DNA of 64,000 nt from Gamsiella multidivaricata (GCF_025024155.1 NW_026251719.1:124001-188000), one strand, 5' to 3'. Counted from the first letter of the stretch, positions 11,812-23,506 are shown. Made by a program: numbers and translations. Notes: generated from the sequence alone by a model not told the origin.

Positions 11812-14800
11812 ATGAAGCACCATATTGAGGAACAACGCGTTCAACCGAGCTCTGCTCCGTCAGAAACCCCACAAAAAGGATCATCGCCCTCCTCCTCACG
11901 CGGATTGAAGGTCAACATCAACCCAAATTCAGCCCTTATTCAGCCAATCGTTATGACGGACGACTATCCGAACCTAGCCAGGAACGAGCGTGTCTTTTCG
12001 AATCCAAGATTGAATCCAGTACAGTCGCGCAAGCTGCAGGAGTTGAGAGAACAGGCAAGACAGCTTGAAGAGCTCCACAGACAGAGATCCTCAGATCTGC
12101 AGCGACAGCGTGCAGCATTGGCAGAGGTCGCCAACGATTTGCTTTCCTCCAGATCAGTGTCTCCTCCCACCATGTCCAACAAAAAGGGAAGCAAGATAGA
12201 AGTTGTGGACTATACCGCTGAAATGCGGAACGGCTTCATCGGGGCGGATTCCAAAGCAAATCCTGATGAGAAGGCCAAGGCTTCATCACCCTCCGCAGTC
12301 CACAATGAGCCAAGGAAAAACAGTTCGAAGGCAGAGCAGATGCTTAGCGAGTGGCTCAGGACGCGGGGTCATAAGAACGAATACGGCATGCGATACTCGA
12401 GGACTAAATCGGCAGCATTACGTGTCCCGGAGCGCATTAATTCTCCAAATTTCCCGATTCCCAAGGATGCCTACCAGCATACCGGTCAGGCGCATATGGG
12501 CAACGAGGAGGACTCATTTATAAGAAAGGAGCCTGCGACCGATTCGAGACCCGAGTGCAACCACTCGCATAGTAGCGATGACGCTCGATTTTGGTCTTGC
12601 TCTCTTCCAACTCGCAATGCTCATCCCCACCTAGCTGACGCCGGTCAACACAATTTTGCCCACAGGACACGATCACGATCCTCGAGCGACGCCCTGGCAC
12701 CACCTCTTGATCCTTCTGGAACAAGCTCATCTTTTTCAGGCTGCAAAACAGCTTGTGGACATTTCAAGCGGGGATTGACAACAATAAAATCATGGATTGC
12801 GGCACCGTCTGTGCGAGCTGCGCGACGTAAGGCTCCGACGTCCACAGAACTTAGAGGCGATAGTGACGGCAGTAACGATCTTCGGACGACGTGCAAGCCC
12901 GACGGCAAGCCAAGAGCCGGGGATGACTTTGACCCAGTGACTTTCTCTGTTCTAGATCGCTTCCGTAGTCTTAACCTACACTGGCGACCTAGAAGCCTAG
13001 GAAAAGGAGAAGGACTACATCAAGCGCGTCCTCCAAACGAACCCAGGCTTTCAAACTCTCAAAATGAAGGGGCGGATAGGACAGAGACTGATATCCGGCC
13101 CGCGGCCAGGTGTCAAAGCACCGACAACGAGCCATCGGATCGGCTTTTTAGGAATCTTCAACGTCCTGCTACACCTGTGAATGAAGATGAAATAAGCAGT
13201 ATCGTCGCGCTGTATAATTATTATGGGAGCTCTTCTCCTGAGAACTTGACGACGAACGACAGTCCTACTATCAACTCGGTCTTTAATATCCCGACTCCAA
13301 TTCTTGTTGAGCATGACAAGGACCGGAGTTTGAGCCAGGCTGTTCAGACACTGATGTCGCGTCAGGGCCAAGTTGAACAGAAGATGCAGCCCTTGGATCA
13401 GGCGGCTCCAATTCCTTCGACAAACGTGCTTGATGACTCGGTATTCGATCGACGGGCAGCAACTTATCGGCACATTGAGCAATTGGTTCAGCTTTCAAAA
13501 ATATCAGCAAGTTCAAACAAATTTTATTGGATTCTTCCGGACTCGGGGATCATCGTCAACGGTCTGGAACTGAGCACCCCGAGTTCAAAAGAGAGTGCCT
13601 CTAGATTTATTTCAGCAGTTAACGCATCACCTCAAGCAGATATACTAAATGACAGTATGCCAGCAGAGCCCAACCCGGAAATGGAGTTGGGTCGCAAGGG
13701 TCCGGGCTATTTACGTTACTCCACGGGCGTCCGCAACCGCCACCGCAGGTCCAAGGTGCACCAGTACACAGGAATCGCAGGCTGTATGAGCTCCACATTC
13801 GATATTTTGACACACGCAAAGATCTACAATGCCGCATCCAACAAATACTTGTGCTCTGTGAACCGCCTCCGGCATCAAGACGTGGATTTGTACTCTACAA
13901 CGTACACCTGTTGCCTCACACCTCCTCCCGATGAGGAAACGTCTGGAGACTTAAGCAGCAGTAGCGTGGCTCACATGCATGAAGGCTTAGCGGAACAGTC
14001 ATTCGAGAAACAATCAAGTTTGAAGAGGGCAAGCGAGCAACTCGATGCCACGGTCTCGAACTCCAGACTACTTGCTGTGAAAGACTATACTAGAGTGAAC
14101 TCGGACTCTGAAATTGATGTTACTGACCAGGACAACGATCGTCCGCATCCAAGGCATCACCAACAAGCGACTAATATCCACCGACGCAGCCCTTCTACGC
14201 CGGAGATATACGAATCTCATCCGCGGCTCTCAACTAGCAGTCTTGAGCCAACAATTTCTGCATTGTACGGCTGCACTGGGTCCGGCGCGGCATCATCATC
14301 TGAAAGTTCTTCTCCTTCACCGCCTGAGATTCCACTACCAGTGTGGACAACAGAATCCAACCTCAACTATGTTGTAATCGCCAACACTACGGCCATAGTC
14401 ACCTGCGGGTACTGTCTTCGAAAGTTTTTCGTGACCTTGGCTGACCCCAACATTCTCGAGCGACATCAGCGACACTATTGTTCAACGCTGAGCCTGCAGC
14501 AACTACAGCGCTGGTATTGTTACTTGGAGACCCTTTTGGGAATCGGGACAGCAGAGCAGCAAACGCGGGCCGTGAATGCGAAGGAAAAGAAGGAGAAGAA
14601 ATATCGACGAAGGATGCACGCATTGAACGACGAGATGGATCGAATGATGGGGCAGATGATCGAGCTGCAGGAAGAACACAAGGCGTATCTTTCCACTATC
14701 GTTGCTTCTGAAGCTCCCAACGACGGAGATCAGGGAGATCTCGAGTGTGTGTTCTTTAACATGCCGGTTATCGGTGTCACTGGTGGTCGATGCGCTGCCT

Positions 14801-14982
14801 CTGAAGCGACCCTAGAAACCACGGCCCGCATTGGACGATTCTTGTCTACAGCGGTGGACATTGCGTCACGCATCGGTCGGGCGTTCAGTTGCATTCGTGA
14901 TACGTCAATAGGAGCATCTCGCGACGAGAGAGCGGACATGCTTCTAGGCGAAAATGATGAGGACGAGGACGAGTTTTTTTAA
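11812..14982 (+). CDS. Large orphan protein with CxxC...HxxHxC-like finger
   Basis: A single open exon encodes 1,056 residues from the first in-frame ATG. The frame is open further upstream to about 11686, so an earlier spliced start is possible. Most of the chain is Ser/Pro/Thr-rich and probably disordered. Recognisable parts are a charged coiled coil near residues 75-115 (LQELREQARQLEELH), a compact segment near 840-890 with CGYC followed by HQRHYC (a C2HC- or C2H2-like metal site), a second basic coiled coil near 910-960, and an acidic C-terminus (ENDEDEDEFF). No family is recognised. The layout suggests a nuclear or scaffold protein, which is inference. The 3' end is followed by 376 bp before Rtt106 on the same strand. 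Confidence 0.75.
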   Translation: MKHHIEEQRVQPSSAPSETPQKGSSPSSSRGLKVNINPNSALIQPIVMTDDYPNLARNERVFSNPRLNPVQSRKLQELREQARQLEELHRQRSSDLQRQRAALAEVANDLLSSRSVSPPTMSNKKGSKIEVVDYTAEMRNGFIGADSKANPDEKAKASSPSAVHNEPRKNSSKAEQMLSEWLRTRGHKNEYGMRYSRTKSAALRVPERINSPNFPIPKDAYQHTGQAHMGNEEDSFIRKEPATDSRPECNHSHSSDDARFWSCSLPTRNAHPHLADAGQHNFAHRTRSRSSSDALAPPLDPSGTSSSFSGCKTACGHFKRGLTTIKSWIAAPSVRAARRKAPTSTELRGDSDGSNDLRTTCKPDGKPRAGDDFDPVTFSVLDRFRSLNLHWRPRSLGKGEGLHQARPPNEPRLSNSQNEGADRTETDIRPAARCQSTDNEPSDRLFRNLQRPATPVNEDEISSIVALYNYYGSSSPENLTTNDSPTINSVFNIPTPILVEHDKDRSLSQAVQTLMSRQGQVEQKMQPLDQAAPIPSTNVLDDSVFDRRAATYRHIEQLVQLSKISASSNKFYWILPDSGIIVNGLELSTPSSKESASRFISAVNASPQADILNDSMPAEPNPEMELGRKGPGYLRYSTGVRNRHRRSKVHQYTGIAGCMSSTFDILTHAKIYNAASNKYLCSVNRLRHQDVDLYSTTYTCCLTPPPDEETSGDLSSSSVAHMHEGLAEQSFEKQSSLKRASEQLDATVSNSRLLAVKDYTRVNSDSEIDVTDQDNDRPHPRHHQQATNIHRRSPSTPEIYESHPRLSTSSLEPTISALYGCTGSGAASSSESSSPSPPEIPLPVWTTESNLNYVVIANTTAIVTCGYCLRKFFVTLADPNILERHQRHYCSTLSLQQLQRWYCYLETLLGIGTAEQQTRAVNAKEKKEKKYRRRMHALNDEMDRMMGQMIELQEEHKAYLSTIVASEAPNDGDQGDLECVFFNMPVIGVTGGRCAASEATLETTARIGRFLSTAVDIASRIGRAFSCIRDTSIGASRDERADMLLGENDEDEDEFF

Positions 14983-15358
14983 CGCACCAGAGCTGTAGGA
15001 CAGCTGGGATCCAGACAGAGTAAATAAGTTTCGACCAATCACACACGCGTCTGCTCTGAACGCATTTTTATCAACACAGCCCACTGAGAAGCGAAAATTC
15101 TGCATCAAGTAAAGGCGACGCAGTAGACTCGTGTGAATGACTTCTATGTAAAAAAGGAATTATTCGACCAATTGAGAGCCCAAAATACCGCTTCTTGGAG
15201 GTCGCTTTATCTCTCCTGGGCAGCTCTATAGAAGAGGCACCAGATCACGCCTCTTATTTTATGCATTTTCGACGAATTACATAAATCGGGTTATAGAAAA
15301 AGCGCCTACTCTGGTGCTGCAGCTCCATCTGTAATCCCTCCCTTCATCGAATCTCGTA
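14983..15358 (+). promoter_or_regulatory. Upstream region of RTT106
   Basis: The 376 bp between the stop and the next ATG contain a CCAAT box at 15035-15039 and an ACGCGT hexamer at 15045-15050. ACGCGT is the MCB cell-cycle element in ascomycetes. The hexamer occurs many times in this window at about chance frequency, so its role here is only suggestive. Confidence 0.3.
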
Positions 15359-16942
15359 ATGACCCTCTCGCCTCAGCTTGTCGCGGCCGCCATCCAGGAT
15401 GATCCCGACCTGGCTAAGGCAGTTCGGGATCTAGTTGTCTCTCATCCAGACACCGCCCCGGTGATGTCCCGTTTGCTCACTTACTTTCAATCGAGGCAAA
15501 CAGTGTCGGGGCAACAGGACACAAAACGGCCCAAGCAGAATCAAGGGATCGCTCATTTCTTCAACAAACCCAACGAGGCCTCAACAGCATCCTCGCCCTC
15601 CACGACTGTAGCTGTGACCAAGACATTGACCGATATCGGTCCTGCCATTTACACAACATCGGCGCTTTCGTTTCTGCACCCAGTTCGCAAAAAACTGGTC
15701 CTCTCCCTCCACAAGAACGACATTGCCCTCCTGTCCTCGACTAATGCCTCGGAAATCGTCTGCAGTGCGCCTTACGAGGCCCTTTATCGAGTCCTAGCCG
15801 TGCCGTTCTTGGAACGCACCACGAAACAGACGGCCCTGATCCTGTTCTTCAGACATTCTGGCATCAGCACCTCCTCCAAGGACGCTATTTGGGCGGTCCC
15901 ACTCGCAGACGACGGTAAGGACTTTGCACTGCAGTTCCATGAGCAACATGAGCAGCTCGCAGGACTCTCAGAGGATCTTCGATCCGGGACCGCGGCCACA
16001 AAGACACCCATCCCATTTGTTTCACCCGCCATAGCTGCGACGTCGAACAAACGACCAGACCATTTGCTTGTCTCGATCCTGTCATTCTTCCTCCAAAAAT
16101 CTAATCCGGCACAGTACAGTTCTGCTGTGGAGATGATCCCGAACCCGACGCCGGCCTATCCGAACTTCTCGGCCCATTTGAAATCGAACCAAGGCACGAT
16201 CTACCTTCTCCCCACAGGAATCTTGTTCGCGTTCCGGAAACCGATCTTGTTCCTGCGCGCGGCCGCTATTGAGGCTGTGGGAGTCCATTCAGTCCTGTCG
16301 AGGACATTCGATTTTGAGGTGATCATGAAGGATACTTCAGTGGCTACACCCGAAGACCTGGAGGGCGTCCCAGTCGACAACAAGGACGGTCGCAGAGCAG
16401 TCGGATTCGGTATGGTTGACACTAAGGAGTTTGGGCAGATGGAAGAGTGGATCAAGAAAGCCGGGATCCGAGACCGGAGTATGAGCGAGGATCTGAAGGC
16501 GAAGGATAAGGCCGTGGCGTCGAAGAAACGAGAGCGTACTGTGGATGGTGAGGGTGATGTGGACACCGACGGCGGTGATAGTCAAGTGTCATCGGCTTCA
16601 CAGCAGAACGGATCGTCGGCTAAGAAACAGCGGGAGACATATGATGACGATGACGATGATGAAGAGGATCAGGACTTTGCACCGGAGAGTGATGAGGATA
16701 ATATTATGGAGGAGTACGATTCGGAAGCTGAGGGCAGTGACAGCGATGAGGGGGAGAAGGAGTCGGATTCGAGGCGGACGCAGAGGAAAGCCAAGAAGGA
16801 GGACGATGAGGAGGATCTGGAGGAGGAAAGTCTTGGGGAGGATAGCGAGGATGATGAAGAGGAGGACGAGGAGGAAGGAGGTGGGCAGGATAATGACGAC
16901 GACAACGATGACGACGAGGTGGATGAGTTAATGGACGACTAG
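15359..16942 (+). CDS. rtt106: Histone chaperone Rtt106
   Basis: This intronless gene encodes 527 residues. Rtt106 binds newly made H3-H4 and delivers it to replicating or transcribed chromatin together with CAF-1 and Asf1. The middle of the protein has the double-PH core with the diagnostic Rtt106 stretch: GTIYLLPTGILFAF, RKPILFL, then HSVLSRTFDFEV (about residues 281-327). The N-terminus (1-45) is helical, matching the dimerisation region. After it comes a disordered linker with NQGIAHFFNK at 61-70, which resembles a PCNA-interacting (PIP) box. The last 120 residues are extremely acidic (Asp/Glu runs), as expected for a histone-binding tail. It converges on the permease gene, with 314 bp between the stops. 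Confidence 0.9.
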   Translation: MTLSPQLVAAAIQDDPDLAKAVRDLVVSHPDTAPVMSRLLTYFQSRQTVSGQQDTKRPKQNQGIAHFFNKPNEASTASSPSTTVAVTKTLTDIGPAIYTTSALSFLHPVRKKLVLSLHKNDIALLSSTNASEIVCSAPYEALYRVLAVPFLERTTKQTALILFFRHSGISTSSKDAIWAVPLADDGKDFALQFHEQHEQLAGLSEDLRSGTAATKTPIPFVSPAIAATSNKRPDHLLVSILSFFLQKSNPAQYSSAVEMIPNPTPAYPNFSAHLKSNQGTIYLLPTGILFAFRKPILFLRAAAIEAVGVHSVLSRTFDFEVIMKDTSVATPEDLEGVPVDNKDGRRAVGFGMVDTKEFGQMEEWIKKAGIRDRSMSEDLKAKDKAVASKKRERTVDGEGDVDTDGGDSQVSSASQQNGSSAKKQRETYDDDDDDEEDQDFAPESDEDNIMEEYDSEAEGSDSDEGEKESDSRRTQRKAKKEDDEEDLEEESLGEDSEDDEEEDEEEGGGQDNDDDNDDDEVDELMDD

Positions 16943-17256
16943 ACGATTTTACTGTGCACTGTGCACATGCATCAAATACAGCGCGACCTATCTGCTCAGA
17001 AAACCATTATGCCCCTTGCTTTGTTCGCCTTGATACGAAGAGATCTGTTTTGCATTTGGATACCATCAACGGAAAGGGCAATGGCATCCTCAAGTCTTTT
17101 GGCCCGTAATATTATATTTGGTGCTGCTCGTCCATACGGTTCGTTTTTCTTTTATCTTTTTGAGAGATGTTATACATGATGTACAAAAAAAAAAAAAAAA
17201 AAAAAACATTATGATCTATCTGTCCGCCATGGGACACACCCCTGGCGTCTCAAGAA
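16943..17256. other. Convergent intergenic spacer
   Basis: The 314 bp between the stops of RTT106 (+) and the permease (-) include a poly(A) run of about 22 at 17184-17205. Nothing else is recognised. Confidence 0.6.
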
Positions 17257-20200
17257 CTATCCGTCGTCCGCCGGATTTTGTCCGCGAATCACAGGAGAGT
17301 TATTCACCGTCGACGCGGACGAAGATGATGTCGAGGAATCGTTGTCGGTCAATGGGACATCTAGATAAAAAGCTCTCGATTGATCTAGCACCTCCATTGA
17401 ACGCTTATCAACCTGCTGTTGCTGTGAATGTTCTTCCTGCAATACTTCACCCTCATACTCTGATCTAGAACTCTTCCCCTCTTGTTCTTTCTCGTACACA
17501 TATTCGGATTCGAAGCCCAGTGTGATCTCTGAAGATCGTGAACTGGACTGTTGGATGCAGGGAATGGACAGGTATGGTCCATACGGAGAATTGAAGGGAG
17601 TTGGAGTGCTGAATCCGCTACGAGGCGAGGTTGTGGTGGATGATATGAATATTGCTCCTGCGGGAGTGGAAGGCTCAGAGTCGGGCGAGAAGTCGTAGGC
17701 GCTATTCGAGGCCATGTAGGCTCCAAGTTCTACTTTCTCCATACTATCGCTCTGGGCTGACAGTCGATTAGAGCGCAGGGCCTGGATTCTATTGGTCTCT
17801 TCCTCATCGCCATCGTCGTCGCAATGACGATTGTGAGATCGAGAGGCGTCGGGTTGACCTTGCTGCTGCTCCTGAGGATCTCCGGAGCGGTGCTGTCGTC
17901 GACCGCGACGACCACCCTTCTTGGACTCGTCCACGAGTGTGATCGAAGAAGCGCTCGAGTCTCGTCGTTCGGGCTTGTCATCCTTGCTGTTGATCTCCAG
18001 TGCGGATTTCGGCTCCAAGTATCTGGACGCGAGTCCATCATGCGGCTCGACTTCGTCAATGTCATTCTCCAGGCTGCTGCTGGTGTTATTGGCGCCCTCA
18101 TGTCCAATAATGCTGTCGTCATTGTCCTCGGTGCCCTTTCTCGCCTGTCGTCTTCGGTTGTAGCACCGTGTGAGGTAGAACGCCGGCACGACACCGAGCA
18201 CGAACAGAACCGCCATCGAGAACATGATCACAGACGTATACCTCTTCGCACCATCTTCCTCTCCTGCTCCTCCGCCGTTCTCTGCGCCGCCACCAGCGTC
18301 CGACTGCTTATGTGGGTTGGTGCTAATGAACGCCAGGGTGAGCGACCCAAAGACCAAGAAAAACGCGACCATCACGAAGAACACGGCCAACGGCCAGAAC
18401 ACCTTGACGGGTCTTGGATACGACGGCTTCTTCTTTCGGAGATACAGCAGTCCCAAGATACTCAATCCATACCATGACCATCCGACCGCGGAGTAAATCT
18501 TTGAGAACGTTTTAAAATCCAGATTGATCAACGCGTGGATCGACGCCTGTCCGATGAGGACCAAGATCGCAATGGCCTGGGTCCCTGTTCGCGCCCACTG
18601 CCTCCCAATCGGGAAAGGGATTACAGAGTTATCTTTAGCCATAATGACCAGCAAACGCGAGCCTGCCCAGATGTTGGCGTTGATAGATCCGAGAGCAGAG
18701 GCGATCACGGTCCCGGCCATAAGGAAACCGCCTGGTTTACCGAGCACGGTGTGGCCGGCCTGGAGGGAGAGCGAGTGCACGTGGCGGAGATCGTAAGAAG
18801 AGAGGATTGAAAAGAACGCAAAGTTGGCGAGGAGGAAGAGGACGGTGACGAAGGGCATAGCGATCCAGACTGCGCGCTTGAGGTTCCGCTCCGGGTCGCG
18901 CAGCTCTCCGAGACCGAGGTTGATATTGTTGAACCCATTGTACTGTTGTTTCCGATTGAATAAAAAATATATATAGAAAGAAAAGGTAGATGTGAGCTTC
19001 ATGGAAATCCTATTCACTCAACATCCAAGTCATCTTCCACAATTACAAAAAAAAAAAAAATCGTCTTGGCTTACAGCAAAGAACGCGAAGCACAGCGCGC
19101 TCACATAGTCCAGCACGTTATGACTTGATTCTTCAATCGGAATACTCAATGCCTCCGATTGTGCATGATGCTTGGCCGCCTGGACCGATCCGATCACGAT
19201 TAACATGCACATTCCCGCAATCTTAAAGACCGCCAAGATATTACTTGCATACTTGCCCCCCTCCCGAAAGAAGATATTAATCAGCCCCATCACCAGGATT
19301 GCCCCGATCGCGAACGCCCTCACCACCCAGGGCATCTCCTCCGCATGCGGTACATTCGGCAATACCGCCCCCGTATGATCCCTCGGCAACGGCTCCTTCG
19401 GGAATGCGTCGTACGCCGGCGTACCTGGGGCATAGGGCGAATGAATCCGCGGTATGTCATACCCTGTCCCATTCAGCACACTGTACCCTGCTCCTCCCAA
19501 GGTTTCGTTGATCGCATTCACTGCCACAACAGTGGCACCTCCTGACTTTAAATACGCAATCATGTCAACGGCGTATCTGCCCAGGACACCAGCGATACCC
19601 GCGGTGCCGATCGGGTTGAGGATCGTGATGAAGGACCATCCAAAGACGCGGGCCACCTTCTTGCCGTAGGCCCGAGAGAGGTACTGAAAGTCGCCACCGG
19701 ATTCCGGGAACATGGTGCCAAGTTCTGCATAGGCAAAGGCACCGATCGTACAGACGATCCCCGCAAACGCCCAGATCATGAAACTGGTTTGTGTGCAATG
19801 CACGGAGTCGAAGAGTGGGCCGGGGGACGCGAAGATCCCTGTGCCGATTAGTGTGCCAATGATCTGGAGGAAATTACGGTGATATTTGTGTGACGGAGAA
19901 ACGGAAGCAAGAACAGTCGTCAGGAAACGAGGAATGTGTGTGTGTATGTGTGAGAAAGAGAGGGAGAGCAATGGCAAAAGTTAGCGTTGCTGCTCAAATT
20001 GTATGAATGGCGTTGACCATTTCAATGGCTGCATTCCATACGAACAATGGCAAGTTGTCGTACCATGTCATTACCATAAGAATAGCACTCGTCAAGCCCA
20101 TGGTCCGCTCTGGAGCTGACTGTGCTGATTGTGTTGTTGCCTGACCCGGTCGGCATCCAGAAGGATCTCCCGTAGTCGTTGATGAAACCTGCGATGATGC

Positions 20201-20326
20201 AGAAGAGAATGCGCTGTACTGACCAGCAGTAGCAGCCGCATCATGGCGAGAGGACAAGGATAAGGAAGATGAATGAAAACTACTTCTGCGTTGAAATACG
20301 TTGGATATTGAGGATGGGATAGTCAT
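17257..20326 (-). CDS. Amino-acid permease, APC superfamily (LAT-like), with a long C-terminal tail
   Basis: Three exons, 20326-20075, 19863-19075 and 18942-17257, give 908 residues with all junctions in phase 0. The junctions rebuild family motifs: TSAILM joins IIGTLIGTGIFASPG (TM1 substrate-binding region), and CFAFFA joins YNGFNNINLGLGEL (TM6 region). About twelve hydrophobic segments are visible between residues 75 and 610. LAT-type carriers move neutral or cationic amino acids across the plasma membrane; the substrate here is not predictable. The N-terminal 75 residues are Ser-rich. The C-terminal tail of roughly 300 residues is hydrophilic, Ser/Asp/Glu/Gln-rich and much longer than usual for the family, so it may be a regulatory or ubiquitination region. 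Donor GTAATG and acceptor CCAG flank intron 1. Confidence 0.88.
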
Positions 20327-23300
20327 GGCGGATTATGCTGTAGTGTTTGTATGTTACAGTGATAGTTTTAGTCGTTGCGTGTGACGGATGTGAATGTACG
20401 TTGGGTGTAAGTGTGCAAATAAATAAGAATGAGGGAGGGGGAGCAAGAGACGGTGTATATGAGCGTTTAAAGTCTTGAAATGGCGGTAGGATCTAATAAA
20501 AGGGGTAAAGAGAACAGAGCAAGATAGCATTGCGGTTAGAACCACACGGAGACAGTGGAAATCCTTCGGGAATTAAAATAAAGAAATAAAGCTATTAAGA
20601 GGCGCATAACGAAAGGCATACGTGTTCAAAGAGAAAAAGTGTGTGCAGAGAGAAAAAAAAAAGATGTATTTAGGACCGTGACAGATGATGGGTCCTGGTC
20701 CCCGGCCCGCGAGCTGGTTGAACCGCCACAACTATGTAGTGCTGTGCTGCTGCGCATACTTTCTCAAGGTTTGTGCGCGCGGTATGTTACACGAATTGAA
20801 TGGGGTGAAGGAAGATGACGTCTGTGTGTATATGTGAAAATTGAACCTGAAGAAATGACCTGACAGAATAAGGAAACAAGAAAGCCCAGTGTCCAATTAT
20901 TTCTGTTTTTGCTCGTAATCCTGTTCAGCGGAGAGCCTGTTTGTTCTGTGGAAGAGTACTGATATGACCTCCTCTTATTCTCTTCCACTAGTCGAATCTG
21001 AAACGAATAATGGTTGGATTTCCTTCTCCAATCGTGTGTGCTCTGCCTATAGGCGATGATGACGATGGTGCTGATGATGACGGTGAGAGTGAAGGTTACG
21101 ATACTAGCGTATGTGTGATGGTAGGAAGACAAAAGAGAGGGAGATCTTCATAGCGCCCGTTTAGTATGAACTCGAACCATGATCCCAAGACGAGCCATCT
21201 TTCCCATCAAATCATCCCTGTTAACCCGAGTATTTCGTAGGACACCTGGATACCTTATTTGGAAAGGCAGAGACTAGGTAAGCATAATCTCCCACTCGGT
21301 CCAAAAAAAGACAAAAACAGGGAGTAGACCTGGCGAGTATGTTTCTGCAGGAATGTACTTAAACTCAATATCACTAAATGTGTATATGTTGTTGTCCGCA
21401 CTGGACAAAAATAAGTACCTTTACTGATAGGATACAAGCGCAAGCTAAGCGAGAGAATACAAAGAGTCAAGAAACTAGGTGAGATGTGGTTCTGAGGAGG
21501 CTTGAGAATTGAAGGGTGTCTTTTTAATATGGGGGTGCCTGTAAGATCAAGTGTTTGACAAGATAAGGTGCATTGAAGTGGATAGGATATCATCAGAGAA
21601 GAAGAAGTTGGAAGAAAGCGGCGACGGCGGCGGCGGTGTGTGTGTGTGGGGGGGGAGGAGGGATTATGTGAAGCAATAGTAACAGCAGTTTGTTCAAGAC
21701 ATCTTTTTGGTTGCCGTTCTTTCTAGCCAGAGGTACATCGTAAGTGCCTTGACAGCGGAGGATTATCTCAACAGAAGATAGAAGAGAGAGAGAGACATAA
21801 AGAAGAGAAGCAGCTAGTATCAAACATAAAGCGAGAGATTATGGAGAGGAGGGGGGCGCATGTACGTGTAGAGGATGATGGCGAGGAGGAGTACATGGCT
21901 GGTGACCCATGTAATACTTTCTAAAAGAATCCGAAAAATCCAGCAGGACAAAAAAGACTGACGCTCGGATGTATATGTGCTGTGACAAAAATAATCGAAT
22001 TCGAGAACCGTGCTTAACATAGGAGATCAAGGAGGGGGGGATGGAGGGGGGGAGCCGGACGGGGTGGTAATTTAAGTCAGTAACGAGGAAGAAAGACGCT
22101 AGAAACGACTTGGAGAAAGAAAGGGCTGACAACTGCATGCAACGGAAACATGAAGGGGAGTACGCGAGCGAGGAGGGTGGAAGAGCCGGTCTAGCATTTA
22201 TTAGCGTTGGCAATGAGCGTAAGGCGTGCAAGGTCCCGTAAAAAGGGGGCTCGCGGTTCTGGACTGCATGAAACACACATACACATCACGCACACAGAAT
22301 GGATGCTTAATGCTGCCTGAGCATTTCATTGAGCCACGAAGGTAATCGAGAGAGCTATGGTGGCTGCCTGTATGCATGTGCAAGCAAATTACCTTGTTCT
22401 CGAGATTGGAGGAACTCGGGAAAAAATCAGTTGGAAAATGATATTGTTTGAAAAAAGGAGTTTAGGTAATGGGATGAAAGATGTCGACGAAGGGATGCTG
22501 CAATCAGGGCCTAGAGAAGAGAAAAGAAAACTGTTTTCTTTTTCTACATCCTTCGACAGCCTGGCTATTTCTCGTCCTTGTGGTTCCACGCATCTCACGC
22601 CAACATTTTGCTTCTAGCGAACTGCCGGATCGTGTTCGACACTTGACTGGTAGCCCCAATGACGCACTCTAATCATCCAAAACGTCTTTAGTGCGGTTTT
22701 ATTAACAGGGACATATTAGAACATGGACGTGGCATGTTCTTTATTTTATGTCAAAGGGCCAGCTAATGATGATCATGGTTTCTTCGTTCTTGAGCAAAAA
22801 GATAGAGATCAAGGGTACCAGACTTTGTTTCTTGCTCATTAAGATAAGGCGACGCACATCTCTTTTCATGCAAAAACAATGTTTTGCTTTAGTTCAGTCA
22901 TTAATAGGTCAGTTCACCCGCATGGCCCCCATGTTCCAGGGATTTTGGTGGCGACAATCGTTTGTTTTAGAAGCGCGTAAAAAAAAAAAAAAAAAAAATC
23001 ATCGGCCCACCCTAAGCCAGAATCCCCACTCCCCAGGAAAGTGGGGATGATAGCTCGTTGAAACCGGACGCTTAAGTACCGTGAGATTCATTTTTCCTAT
23101 TGGGATAGAAATTGGAACCCGATGTCGAATTCAAAACGGATGATCGATAGATAGGCATTTGGATGAAAAACAGCGCTGCATCATCCGCACACTTAATCAG
23201 GCTGGATACCCCTTGGGGGTGCTTACTTGTCAAGACACTACTGCGCACGCATTTTATACCGGAGTAACGATGCACATCATTCGGCGTTCAAGATGCATCC

Positions 23301-23500
23301 TGCAGATCGCAGGTGTAAGCATGTCGCTGTGGACCTGCACTCAATGCGCAGGACATCCGGAGCACAGTGGTCGCCTACCCATTTCTTTGTGAATATCTCT
23401 GCGCAATTCCTTGTTTCAACTGCGCCCAATGCCTTCTGGATTTTTTTTTTTTTTTTGACGCGTAGAACTACATCGTTTGCAATAAGCCAATGGAGCAAAC
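20327..23500. other. Long intergenic region upstream of the permease
   Basis: More than 3 kb hold no supported gene. The plus strand is rich in GAAGGAG and GTGTGTGT runs, and G-rich islands lie at about 21643-21660, 21842-21857 and 22031-22065. Poly(A) occurs at 22980-22998 and poly(T) at 23442-23456. The part near 20330-20560 is probably the permease 5' UTR and promoter. Confidence 0.5.
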
Positions 23501-23506
23501 TTTATT
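23501..23506 (-). terminator. Poly(A) signal AATAAA for the S1P phosphatase gene
   Basis: TTTATT on the plus strand is AATAAA on the minus strand, 94 bp past the stop codon of the phosphatase. Confidence 0.5.

Noticed and set aside
15045..15050. MCB-like ACGCGT before RTT106 as proof of cell-cycle control
   Set aside because: ACGCGT occurs at many places in the window (for example 34072, 40790, 55071), about the number expected by chance.
17824..18477. Plus-strand 217-codon ORF opposite the permease
   Set aside because: Antisense shadow of the permease's last exon; no own start context or domain.
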